From assembly GCA_016871015.1 (NCBI GenBank), contig VFZX01000032.1:1-35705 (forward strand): a stretch of 35,705 nucleotides of DNA, in the 5' to 3' direction. The notes below the pieces were generated by a model, which worked only from the letters and a program-made list of their open reading frames with translations, had not been told where the DNA came from and did not search any database. How positions within the stretch are numbered: the stretch's first letter is position 1; the number at the start of each line of letters is the position of its first letter. Shown in pieces: positions 26,651-35,192 of the stretch. The translations under genes and the position numbers were made by a program. Source of the DNA: Acidobacteriota bacterium (GTDB lineage Bacteria; Acidobacteriota; Terriglobia; Bryobacterales; Bryobacteraceae).

Positions 26651-28050
26651 ATGACTACCAGAACCATCATCGCGAAATAGAATACAGCGCAAGCGACTAG
26701 CGCCGCACGCCGTGCTAAGCCCGGACGCAGCTCCGGCGGGAGCAGAGTGGTATTGACGATCAGCAACTGGACCGCGGCGAGCGATAGAATCGGACCCGCG
26801 ATCATACCCAGCGCCTTGAACAGCGTCATCGCGCTGCCCCAGTTCGCCGTGATCGCGCCCCACACGGTGAACGCGGCGAGCAGCGTGTAATAGATTCGCC
26901 GGACACTCTGCTGGTCCCACATCCGGCTGGTCCACAGGATGTCGGTCACAGTGCGGACCAGCGTGTCGGTGTTGCCCAAGTGCGTCGAGAAGAGGATCCA
27001 GAAGCCGTTCAGCAGTGCGAGAAACCAAAAGCCGCTCCAGAGCCGCTCCGTAAGGTACTGGGCTTGAAACGCGCCTGCGCCAAGTGCCGAGAGGTCGGTG
27101 CCGGGAGGAATGATGCCAGCCGCGAGATTCACGTTGAGGAACATGCCAATGAAGCATCCGAGCGCCCACAGCCAGAGTTGATCGGCCTGGACGTACTTGG
27201 TCCAAGTGCGCCAGCGCCGCAAGCTTTCGGGAGTGACCGCGAACACCGTGCCTGTGCGCGAGAGCGTTACCGTGCGTCCACCCAGCGCGCCGGGAATCGC
27301 GCCGCTGACGGATCCCATGCCGAAACCTTTGTCGCGCACCCAGCTCGAAATAACCAAATTTCCGATGCCGCCGGATCCGGCGGTTGCGGCGAGCGCCGCG
27401 AGCAGGACAACATCGCCGCCCTTGGGCAGGTATCCAAACTGGAAGAAGCCGGTGGCGGTGCGCCACCAAGTTGCCGCGTCGACGAAGAACACGTTGACCA
27501 CGAGCAGAAACGCGAAGATGAACACGATCATCGCCCAGGACACCCGTTCGAGCGTCTTCTCGATAGTCCCGCCGGTTGCAAGGATCACCGCGCTGAGCAG
27601 CATGACGCCATAGGTGATCCATTGCATGGACCCGGCGTCCGGTGCTCCCGGCATTCGCCCCATGAACGCCGCGAACACAACCGACGCGCACGCGGCAGCA
27701 AGTGCCGGAAGTCCCAGTTGCGCGACGGTGAGCACCGCGTACAGTCCGCCCCACACGCGCGGACCCGGCCGGAGGCGCATGAATCCGGCGATGACCGGCT
27801 CGCCCGTGTACAGTGTGTACCGGATCGATTCCAGGTTGAAGATCACCTGAAGGACGATCGCCGCGGTGGCCACCCACATAATGGACGGGCCGTGCTGCAC
27901 CAGGAGCGCTGGTCCCGCGAGCCACTCGCCGCCACCGATCGACGCCGCCAGCAGGATGGCGCCTGGACCGATCATGCGGAACGCGTTCCGCAAGTTGAAC
28001 GGAGGAGGATCAGGCAGCTCGCCTTGCTTCCAATCCGGAAGCCGGTTCAT
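26647..28050 (-). CDS. Nramp-related permease
   Basis: 467 aa, about 11-12 membrane helices, resembling the Nramp/LeuT-fold metal permeases. The first helix reads IGPGAILLAASIGGGEWLAGP; the canonical Nramp DPGN metal motif is not there, and helix six has TAGSGGIGNLV where classical Nramp has MPH. Mn/Fe transport therefore cannot be assumed; it may carry another cation or an organic solute. The ATG overlaps the RraA-like stop by 4 bases and the gene's stop overlaps the next ATG by 4 bases, so it is translated as part of a tight operon. Confidence 0.85.
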   Translation of the reverse strand: MNRLPDWKQGELPDPPPFNLRNAFRMIGPGAILLAASIGGGEWLAGPALLVQHGPSIMWVATAAIVLQVIFNLESIRYTLYTGEPVIAGFMRLRPGPRVWGGLYAVLTVAQLGLPALAAACASVVFAAFMGRMPGAPDAGSMQWITYGVMLLSAVILATGGTIEKTLERVSWAMIVFIFAFLLVVNVFFVDAATWWRTATGFFQFGYLPKGGDVVLLAALAATAGSGGIGNLVISSWVRDKGFGMGSVSGAIPGALGGRTVTLSRTGTVFAVTPESLRRWRTWTKYVQADQLWLWALGCFIGMFLNVNLAAGIIPPGTDLSALGAGAFQAQYLTERLWSGFWFLALLNGFWILFSTHLGNTDTLVRTVTDILWTSRMWDQQSVRRIYYTLLAAFTVWGAITANWGSAMTLFKALGMIAGPILSLAAVQLLIVNTTLLPPELRPGLARRAALVACAVFYFAMMVLVVI

Positions 28051-28715
28051 TGCGCGCCTTCGCTCGCGCGGAGTTGCGGAATGAACGTGCCGCTACGCTT
28101 GCGGTCGATGACTTCACCCACGCGCAGGATGGACGCCAGATCCTCGCCCGCGCGGACCCTCTTGGCGATCGCTGCTTCCGCTTTAAGGATCGCCTGGGCG
28201 CCGGCGATCGCGTGGTCGAGCTTCGCCGCCGGGATCACGACTACGCCGTCATCGTCACCCACCACCCAGTCGCCCGGCTGCACCGGCAGGCCGCCGCAAC
28301 TCACGCACACGGCCAGCTCGCCCAAGTACTCAGCGCCGCCGGCGTTCGGCACGGCAGACCGGGCGAACACGGGCAGCCGGCTGCGGCGGATCTCAGCCGC
28401 ATCGCGGATCGCGCCGTCGACGACAACGCCGGCGAGTGCCTTGCGGTGGGCCGCCATGGTGGTCAAGCCGCCCCACAACGCAGTGTTCGTCTCACCGTGT
28501 CCGTCGATCACCAGCACCGATCCTGCTGGGCATTCCGACAGCGCTTTGCTCACCATCAGGATATCCGCGGTGTGGACCCGCACCGTGTACGCTGGTCCCG
28601 CCATCCGCGAGTTCGCCGACCAGCAGCGGATGCCGTGATCCATGGCGCCTGTTTTGCCCAAGGCATCTGACAGTGCCGAGGTCTCGAGTTTGCGCAGGAT
28701 CCGCCCGGTTTGCAT
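28047..28715 (-). CDS. RraA-like / HMG aldolase-like protein
   Basis: 222 aa from ATG 28715. RraA-fold proteins include 4-hydroxy-4-methyl-2-oxoglutarate aldolase, oxaloacetate decarboxylases and the RNase E inhibitor RraA. Visible motifs: SALSDALGKTGAMD near the start, ALWGGLTTMAAHRKALAGVVVDGAIRD (the Arg-Asp active-site pair), PVFAR, and GDDDGVVVIPAAK. Catabolic use is favoured by the operon with permease and hydrolase. An earlier ATG (28748) is possible, but the extra codons are AT-rich and unlike the rest. First gene of the operon. Confidence 0.88.
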   Translation of the reverse strand: MQTGRILRKLETSALSDALGKTGAMDHGIRCWSANSRMAGPAYTVRVHTADILMVSKALSECPAGSVLVIDGHGETNTALWGGLTTMAAHRKALAGVVVDGAIRDAAEIRRSRLPVFARSAVPNAGGAEYLGELAVCVSCGGLPVQPGDWVVGDDDGVVVIPAAKLDHAIAGAQAILKAEAAIAKRVRAGEDLASILRVGEVIDRKRSGTFIPQLRASEGAQ

Positions 28716-28818
28716 CCCCGCTATTGTCTCAAATGAACGTTCGGTCATGCGGCTCGTTGGCAATGGTAGGCCCGCGGGCGTCCTCAAAGTGGCGATCCAG
28801 GTGTCATAATGTGAGCCG

Positions 28819-29016
28819 GTGCTCGAAGAGTCATTTCTCCCTCGCGACCTCGTCGTCAAGGCGGCGTTCGCGGTCCTGATCGTGCTCGCCTCGTGGCGTG
28901 CCTACATGGCCTGGAAAGCAGGCAAGCGGCTGCGTCTGCTGCTCCACGCGGTGACCGCGGCGATTCTCGGGTTCGCCGTCTATACGTTTGCCACGTTGCG
29001 GCTCCGTCTGTTCTAA
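28819..29016 (+). CDS. Small two-helix membrane protein
   Basis: 65 aa from a GTG start, of unknown family. Two hydrophobic helices (~12-30 and ~42-58) are joined by a basic loop (WKAGKRLR), and the C-terminus is basic. It ends eight bases before the cyclase gene on the same strand, so it may be co-transcribed with it. A CATAAT box nine bases before the GTG could be a -10, which would give a nearly leaderless transcript; no clear -35 is seen. Confidence 0.6.
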   Translation: MLEESFLPRDLVVKAAFAVLIVLASWRAYMAWKAGKRLRLLLHAVTAAILGFAVYTFATLRLRLF

Positions 29017-29024
29017 TCACTCTC

Positions 29025-29999
29025 ATGAACCGGCGTGAACTCCTTACTTCATTAGCCGCGGCCGCTGCCGTGGCTCCGCTCGATGCCGCTCCCGCGAAGG
29101 CGACCAAAGCCGACGTCGAGCGATGGATGAAAGAACTCTCCAACTGGGGCCGTTGGGGCCAACAGGACCAGCTTGGGACCATCAACCTGATTACTCCCGC
29201 CAAACGGAAGGAGGCGGCTGGTCTGGTGCGCGAAGGCGTTTCGGTTTCGCTCGCCCACCCCGTGGAAAAGAAGAATGCCGTGGACAACGGCAGTCCGTTC
29301 GAGCACCGGATGGAGGATGCGGGCATCTGGGCGCACAGCTTCGTGCTCGATTCCTACCACGTCAACTATCACGGATTCGCGCACACTCACATCGACGCGC
29401 TGTGCCACATGTTCATCAACGGCAAGATGTACAACGGCCACGCGCCTTCGACCGTCACCAAGCAGGGCGCGTCACAGCTTGCGATCTCCGCCTATCGTGA
29501 TGGGCTGTTCACGCGTGGCGTGCTCATGGACATTCCCGCGTTGAAGGGCAAGAAGTACCTGGACCTGGGCGAGGCCATTCATCCCGAGGACCTCGACGCC
29601 TGGGAGAAAAAGTCCGGCGTCAAGGTCCGTGCCGGTGACGCAGTGCTCATCCACACCGGCCGCTGGATCCGGCGCGCGGAGAAGGGGCCGTGGGACGCAT
29701 CGAAGCAGTGCGCGGGGCTTTATGGGACTTGCGCGAAATGGTTCAAGCAGCGGGACATGGCAATTCTCGGAAGCGACGCGGCGTCTGATGTCGCGCCTTC
29801 GGGTGTGGACGGCGTGGCCCAGCCCATCCACCAGTTGTCGCTTGTGGCGATGGGCATGCCGATCCTTGACAACCTGGACCTGACCGCGGTGAGTGCCCAG
29901 GCGGCGAAGTCGCGCCGCTGGGAGTTTCTGTTGACCGCGGCCCCTTTGGTGGTCGAAGGCGGCACGGGATCGCCGCTCAATCCGATCGCGACCTTCTGA
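29025..29999 (+). CDS. Exported cyclase-family hydrolase
   Basis: 324 aa metal-dependent hydrolase of the cyclase/kynurenine-formamidase-like family (PF04199). The N-terminus MNRRELLTSLAAAAAV has a Tat-like twin arginine, unusual against the mostly cytosolic family. The metal motif is HGFAHTHIDALCH, the family's H-x-G-T-H-x-D-x3-H pattern in its variant form, and IHTGRW follows as expected. The start at 29025 rather than upstream codons places the signal sequence at the N-terminus. It is followed after five bases by receptor 3, and the two probably act together: import of a substrate and hydrolysis of it or a relative in the periplasm. Confidence 0.9.
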   Translation: MNRRELLTSLAAAAAVAPLDAAPAKATKADVERWMKELSNWGRWGQQDQLGTINLITPAKRKEAAGLVREGVSVSLAHPVEKKNAVDNGSPFEHRMEDAGIWAHSFVLDSYHVNYHGFAHTHIDALCHMFINGKMYNGHAPSTVTKQGASQLAISAYRDGLFTRGVLMDIPALKGKKYLDLGEAIHPEDLDAWEKKSGVKVRAGDAVLIHTGRWIRRAEKGPWDASKQCAGLYGTCAKWFKQRDMAILGSDAASDVAPSGVDGVAQPIHQLSLVAMGMPILDNLDLTAVSAQAAKSRRWEFLLTAAPLVVEGGTGSPLNPIATF

Positions 30000-30004
30000 G
30001 CCCC

Positions 30005-33000
30005 ATGCGCCACATACCGGCTATGCTCGCTGCCGCCGCTTCGTTGCGTGCCCAGACCACGCTTGGAAGCGCCGCCGTCACCGGGACCGCGCGCGACGAG
30101 TCGGGCGCCATCGTTCCTGGTGCGGCCATCGTGTTGATCGAGACCGCGCGCAACCTCGAGCGCGAGACGCTGTCGAACGACGCGGGCCGGTTTGTGTTTC
30201 CCACTGTGCCCGCTGGCGTGTACAACGTACGGGTTTCCAAGACCGGATTCCAAACCTACCAGACGTCGGGCATCACCGTGGAAGTCGGCCAGTCAGCCGC
30301 GCTTGAGATCGTGTTGAAGGTCGGCGACGTGGCGACCACGATGAGTGTTGCCGCGGAGGCTGCTTTGCTCCAGACCGAATCCAACACAATCGGCACCGTG
30401 GTGGACTCGGCGCGCGTCGAAGAGCTGCCGCTCAACGGACGCAACTTCCTCCAGCTCGCGCTGCTGGCGGGCGGGTCAAACGAAGCGGTAGGACGCGGCA
30501 ACGTGAACCAGACCGGCCACAACAACCGGACACTCTCGGTGGCCGGCAACCAGGCGTCGCACACGGGATTCCTGATCAACGGCATTGTGGCACGTGGCAC
30601 GCGGTCGGCGGAGTTGACCGTGAATCTGTCGGTGGCGAGCATCGATCAGTTCAAGGTCCAGCAGAGCTTCTTCATGCCCGACCAGGGGCCGAATCCTGGA
30701 CTCGTGAACGTGACGACCAAAGGCGGCGGGAACCAGTTCCATGGGCAAGCCTTTGAGTTCGTGCGCAACGAAGTCTTCGATGCGCGCAACTTCTTCGCGC
30801 CGGGACCGGAGAAGCTGCACCGGAATCAGTTCGGCGGCGCCGCGGGTGGGCCGATCGTGCGGAACCGGCTCTGGTTCTACGGGAACTACGAAGGCATGCG
30901 CGAGGTGACCGCGTTGTCAGGCCGCGCCTACACGCCGACTCAAGCGATGTTCGGAGGCGACTTCAATGAGACCGGACGGAACATTTTCGATCCGGCATCT
31001 TTCTCCGCCGAGACAGGGCTGCGCCAGCCGTTCGCCAACCGCGTGATTCCCAGTGCGCGGTTGAATCCTGTATCCCGCAACCTGCTGCGCTATTACATCC
31101 CTGGGTCGAGTCTCGCGCAGCGGCCGAACAATGTGTTTCTGAATCCGCGCGATTCGCAGACTGACGACCAGTACGGCGGACGCGTGGACTATGCGATCAA
31201 CGCGTATCAGTCGTTGTTCGGGCAGTTCATCGGGATGCGGTCGCCGCTGGTGAACGCGGGTCTGTTTCCACTGTCGGGCGCGTTCTATCCCAACGACACT
31301 CACGTCGCGATGGTCCAGCACATCTGGACGCTGAGTCCGGCGCTAGTGAACACCTTCCGCGTGGGATTCGCACGGAGCCTGGCCATCTTCAGCAACGAGG
31401 GCAAGAGGGCGGGACCGATTTTGAATGAGATCGGTATCCCCAACACGCTCGAGACCAATGGCGTGACCGGCATCAATCTTCAGGAGTACACTGCGTTCGG
31501 CCGCGCGAACGGCGACCTGGGCAACGTCGACAATCTCTACCAGATCGACAACGGGATGAACCACATTCGCGGAACCCACAACTTTCAGCTCGGCGTGGGG
31601 ATCCGGTATTACCGCACCTGGCAGCAGAATGCCAACGCCGCGGCGCACGGGAATCTCGCGTTTCAGCGCAACTTCACCGCGCAGCTCCAGCGCAACGCCC
31701 AGGGGCAGTTCACCCCACAGGCCAACACCGGAGACGCGTTCGCGGACTTCCTGCTCGGCACCAACACCACCGGCGCGATGCGCGGACTTCCGCGGATCCC
31801 CTACCGCTTCTCGCAGTTCATGCCCTATTTCCAGGATGTCTGGAAGCTGCGCCCCAACCTCACGCTCAACTACGGAATCTCCTGGTTCAAAGCGACCGTT
31901 CCGAATCCGCAGAAGTGGGCGAGCACGTGGCCTCATGGCTTCAACTATGAGACCGGACTGCTCACCTACGCGGCGCTGGGCGAGATTGATCCGCGGGTCC
32001 TGCTCCCGGACAACAACAACTTCACGCCGCGCCTGGGCGTCGCCTGGACGCCATGGAGGAACACGGTGATCCGGGCCGGCGCCGGCCTCTACTATTCCGA
32101 CCAGCAGCTCGGCAGCTTGCAGTGGACGATGGTGGCGCCACCCTTCAATGATTCGATCGAAGTGAACAACGGCTTTGTGCCTGTGCCGCAATGGGTGCTC
32201 GGGAGGAACATATTTCCCGCGCGGCCCCAGCGTCCTCTCGACAAGAACTACGCCGCGACGGTGCAAGGCTCGGCGCCATTCCTGTTCAACGAGGAGTCGC
32301 GCAATCCTTACATGCAGCAGTGGAACTTCTCGATCCAACGGACCCTGGGCGGGAGCGACATGATCGAGCTGGTGTACCTGGGATCGAGCAACCACAAGCT
32401 CCAGAGCCGGCATGATTACAACCAGTGCCGTCCGACCCCGGACCTGCGGTGCAACAACGCCACCAAGCCGTATCCGCGCTACGCCAGCCTGTTGCGAATG
32501 GACTTTCCGGCAAACTCGTCCTATCAGGCTTTCATCGCCAAGTACGACCGCCGCTTCGGCCGGGGACTCGCCTACCGGGTCGAGTACACCTGGGCCAAGA
32601 CGCTGAGCGACGTCGCCGAAGGAGAAGCGCAGATTGCGTTCTGCCGCGGGTGCGAAAAAGGCCCGACCGGCTTCGATGTCCGGCATCGCGGAGTCGTGAG
32701 TGCGATTTACGAACTCCCCGTGGGACGCGGCCGCGCGTGGGGTTCAAGCATGTCGCGCGCGGTGGATCTGCTCGCTGGCGGATGGACCGCGACGGCGATC
32801 GGCACTTTCCAGACAGGACCCGCGTTCCACCCGGTAGCGCCTAACGTGACGGCGAGCTCGTTCAGCGATTCACGTCCGAACCGGATTTGCGACGGGCGTG
32901 ATTCGGGACTCGCCAACGGCCTGCGGACCAACGGGCTCCGCCAGTTCGACACCACCTGTTTCGTGGCGCCGCCCACCGGCTTTTTCGGCAACTCGGGCCG

Positions 33001-33232
33001 CGGCTTCCTGAACGGTCCGGGAGTGAACAACTGGGACATCGGGATCCAGAAGTTCTTTCCGCTTGGCATCAGCGAGAACATGCGGATGCAGTTCCGCGCG
33101 GAGATGTTCAATGCATTCAACCATGCCCAATTCAGTCTGCCGGTGACCAACGTGGCATCTCCGAATTTTGGAATAGTCGGTGGAGCCCGCCAGCCGCGGC
33201 TGATCCAATTGGGGCTGAAGCTGCTGTTCTGA
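30005..33232 (+). CDS. Oar-like TonB-dependent receptor 3
   Basis: 1075 aa outer-membrane receptor. Signal peptide ~1-16 (ends LRAQ), regulatory-like domain (~22-110, TGTARDESGAIVPGA), plug (~115-240, LPLNGRNFLQLALLAGG, VTTKGGGNQFHGQAFEFVRN), barrel ending ...GLKLLF with the C-terminal Phe. Two cysteine pairs occur late in the barrel (NQCRPTPDLRCNN; FCRGCEKG). The transport substrate is unknown. It follows the cyclase gene by five bases, so it is very likely regulated with it, and lies in the divergent unit opposite the RraA operon. Confidence 0.93.
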   Translation: MRHIPAMLAAAASLRAQTTLGSAAVTGTARDESGAIVPGAAIVLIETARNLERETLSNDAGRFVFPTVPAGVYNVRVSKTGFQTYQTSGITVEVGQSAALEIVLKVGDVATTMSVAAEAALLQTESNTIGTVVDSARVEELPLNGRNFLQLALLAGGSNEAVGRGNVNQTGHNNRTLSVAGNQASHTGFLINGIVARGTRSAELTVNLSVASIDQFKVQQSFFMPDQGPNPGLVNVTTKGGGNQFHGQAFEFVRNEVFDARNFFAPGPEKLHRNQFGGAAGGPIVRNRLWFYGNYEGMREVTALSGRAYTPTQAMFGGDFNETGRNIFDPASFSAETGLRQPFANRVIPSARLNPVSRNLLRYYIPGSSLAQRPNNVFLNPRDSQTDDQYGGRVDYAINAYQSLFGQFIGMRSPLVNAGLFPLSGAFYPNDTHVAMVQHIWTLSPALVNTFRVGFARSLAIFSNEGKRAGPILNEIGIPNTLETNGVTGINLQEYTAFGRANGDLGNVDNLYQIDNGMNHIRGTHNFQLGVGIRYYRTWQQNANAAAHGNLAFQRNFTAQLQRNAQGQFTPQANTGDAFADFLLGTNTTGAMRGLPRIPYRFSQFMPYFQDVWKLRPNLTLNYGISWFKATVPNPQKWASTWPHGFNYETGLLTYAALGEIDPRVLLPDNNNFTPRLGVAWTPWRNTVIRAGAGLYYSDQQLGSLQWTMVAPPFNDSIEVNNGFVPVPQWVLGRNIFPARPQRPLDKNYAATVQGSAPFLFNEESRNPYMQQWNFSIQRTLGGSDMIELVYLGSSNHKLQSRHDYNQCRPTPDLRCNNATKPYPRYASLLRMDFPANSSYQAFIAKYDRRFGRGLAYRVEYTWAKTLSDVAEGEAQIAFCRGCEKGPTGFDVRHRGVVSAIYELPVGRGRAWGSSMSRAVDLLAGGWTATAIGTFQTGPAFHPVAPNVTASSFSDSRPNRICDGRDSGLANGLRTNGLRQFDTTCFVAPPTGFFGNSGRGFLNGPGVNNWDIGIQKFFPLGISENMRMQFRAEMFNAFNHAQFSLPVTNVASPNFGIVGGARQPRLIQLGLKLLF

Positions 33233-33341
33233 TTACGGAATTGTGTTGATCGGCGGCTTGGTGTGGACAGCCGACTCCGACGGTGAGTGGATCGATCCAC
33301 GGTGGCCTAAGGGAAGAGCATGAGTCCGGGGCGGGCGTACA
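33233..33341. other. Intergenic region with a 14-bp palindrome
   Basis: Between receptor 3 and the SUMF1-hydrolase gene. It holds a perfect palindrome GTGGATCGATCCAC at 33287-33300. With no loop and no T-run it is a poor terminator and a better candidate for a dimeric regulator site, about 40 bases before the next start. No clear promoter hexamers are seen. Confidence 0.4.
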
Positions 33342-35192
33342 ATGGGTTCTCCCATGCTTCCTGGAGCAATTTTCCTTGCCGTTTCCCTAATTGAAGTCCC
33401 CGCAACCCGGGTGACCGTAATCGATGGGGCCACGTCCGTTCCGGTCACTGTCCGCATCCGGCGCTTCGCGATTTCCGGGACTGAAGTCACCCAGGGCGAC
33501 TACGAAAGGATCACCGGCTCCAATCCGGCGGCCACGCACCGTGGCGCGGACCTGCCCGTCCACTCGGTCACCTGGCATGAAGCGATCCGGTTCTGCAACC
33601 TGTTGTCGGAACGCGAGAGCCTCGCGCCGGCCTACGATCTGGCGGCGGGATCGCTGCGGCCGGGAGCCACCGGATACCGCTTACCCACCAGCATGGAATG
33701 GAGCGAGGCCGCCGGACCCGCTTCGGCGGCGGGCGCCCATCTCGGACATCAGCAGACCAAGGACACGGCGCCGCTCCTCGAGTGGCTGCGCTCGGCCGGG
33801 CCGAAGCCGCCGGCCACGCTGCCCGCCAACGCTCTCGGTGTCCGCGGCATGTATGGCAACGTCTGGGAGTGGGTCCACGACTGGGCTGACCCATCCGGCG
33901 CCATTTCGGCCGCCGATGATCCAACCGGACCGCCGACGGGCGTGGCGCGCGAGATCCGGGGAGGCGCCTACAGCTCACCGCCCGGGGGCTGGACCAAGGG
34001 CTTCCGGTCGTCGCAGGATCCCAACCGGCGCAGTCCGTACACTGGGTTCCGGGTGTGCCGGACGGTGCCTGGCGGTGCCGCGGAGGCGTATGCCGCGGAC
34101 TGGTTCGCGCCCTACCAGCAGAGTGTCCCCGGCGCGATGGCCGCGCCCAGTGGATCGCGCGACGCGATTGAGTCCCGGTGGAATGCCGTGCTGGGCACGC
34201 CGTCCACGTCCAAGCCTCCGGTCGAAGCCCGTCTCATCCGTCGCGATGAGACGCCCTTGTACACCGCCGAGATGCGCGAGCTGCGGGTGGAGGCGGACTA
34301 CTGGGAGAAGATCTACGTGATGCTTCCGCGCACGGCCCCGGCGCGCCGGCTGCCGGTGGTGATCGTGCCTTATTATGACGTCGATACACCGGCGGGAGCG
34401 AGCTTGGGTGGCCGCCTCCACACGCCGCCCGGCACGCGGAGCTTCGCCTACCTGGCGGTCCAGCAGGGCTTCGCGGCGGTCGCGATCCGCTGGTACGGCG
34501 AGAGCTACGGGGAGAGCTACGCGGAGGCCGTGGGGAACCTGAAGCTGCGCCATCCGAGTCTCACCGGACTTGGCAAGTGGGTGTGGGACGCTCGCCGCCT
34601 GGTGGACTATATCGAGACAGTGCCGGCGCTCGATGCCGGGCGGATCGGGATGATCGGCCACTCGCTTGGCGGCAAGATGACGCTGTACGCGACGGCCTTT
34701 GATCCGCGCATCCGGGTGGCGGTGGCGTCCGAGCCTGGGATCGGACTGAGTTTCTCGAACTATGAGGACTTCTGGTACCTCGGCGAGAACATCAAGCGGC
34801 TGCCGGCGGGGAGCGACCACCATGACCTGTTGGCGCTGATCGCGCCGAGGCCGTTCCTGTTGATTGGCGGCGACTCGGCGGACAACGACAAGTCGTGGCG
34901 GTACATTCATGCGGTGAAGCCGCTGTACGGGAATCCGGACCATATCGGTTACCTGAACCATCGCAAGGGGCACTCGCCGACGCCGGAGTCGGTATGGAGG
35001 GCGATGGAGTGGTTGCGGCGGTTCCTGACCGAATCCGGCCGCTTGCTTGCGCGCGGCTCGGAAGAATCGCTTATCGGGGGAGCCGGATTAGTAGCGCTTG
35101 ATCGCGGCCCAGGAGGCGAGCGCGGTGGCAAAGACGAGATCGTCGCGGGCGGTGCGGCGGCGGCTGAACTGGGACAGCTCGATTTCGAGTGA
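33342..35192 (+). CDS. SUMF1-like domain fused to alpha/beta hydrolase
   Basis: 616 aa, probably exported (hydrophobic N-terminus; ATG 33354 is an alternative start). Residues ~36-242 form a SUMF1/FGE-fold domain (ISGTEVTQGDYERITGSNP, GYRLPTSMEWSEAAG, GMYGNVWEWVHDW, REIRGGAY, GFRVCR). The catalytic cysteines of true formylglycine-generating enzymes are missing from the RGGAYSSPPGGW region. Residues ~295-565 form a dienelactone/acetylxylan-esterase-like hydrolase with nucleophile GHSLGG (S441), acid D511 or D514, and His H544. Residues ~566-616 look like read-through: this tail overlaps the convergent terminase-like gene by 105 bases. Likely an esterase with a SUMF1-type accessory domain. Confidence 0.85.
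   Translation: MGSPMLPGAIFLAVSLIEVPATRVTVIDGATSVPVTVRIRRFAISGTEVTQGDYERITGSNPAATHRGADLPVHSVTWHEAIRFCNLLSERESLAPAYDLAAGSLRPGATGYRLPTSMEWSEAAGPASAAGAHLGHQQTKDTAPLLEWLRSAGPKPPATLPANALGVRGMYGNVWEWVHDWADPSGAISAADDPTGPPTGVAREIRGGAYSSPPGGWTKGFRSSQDPNRRSPYTGFRVCRTVPGGAAEAYAADWFAPYQQSVPGAMAAPSGSRDAIESRWNAVLGTPSTSKPPVEARLIRRDETPLYTAEMRELRVEADYWEKIYVMLPRTAPARRLPVVIVPYYDVDTPAGASLGGRLHTPPGTRSFAYLAVQQGFAAVAIRWYGESYGESYAEAVGNLKLRHPSLTGLGKWVWDARRLVDYIETVPALDAGRIGMIGHSLGGKMTLYATAFDPRIRVAVASEPGIGLSFSNYEDFWYLGENIKRLPAGSDHHDLLALIAPRPFLLIGGDSADNDKSWRYIHAVKPLYGNPDHIGYLNHRKGHSPTPESVWRAMEWLRRFLTESGRLLARGSEESLIGGAGLVALDRGPGGERGGKDEIVAGGAAAAELGQLDFE

Noticed and set aside
25262-27925. Longer version of the ceramidase-like protein (887 codons)
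   Set aside because: The extra part is the permease gene read out of frame; the ATGA overlap and the signal peptide fix the start at 26650.
33287-33300. Palindrome as a transcription terminator
   Set aside because: It has no loop and no T-run; a protein-binding site is more likely.
33342-35192. SUMF1 domain as the formylglycine-generating enzyme for the sulfatase
   Set aside because: The active-site cysteines are absent from the RGGAY region and the domain is fused to an esterase.
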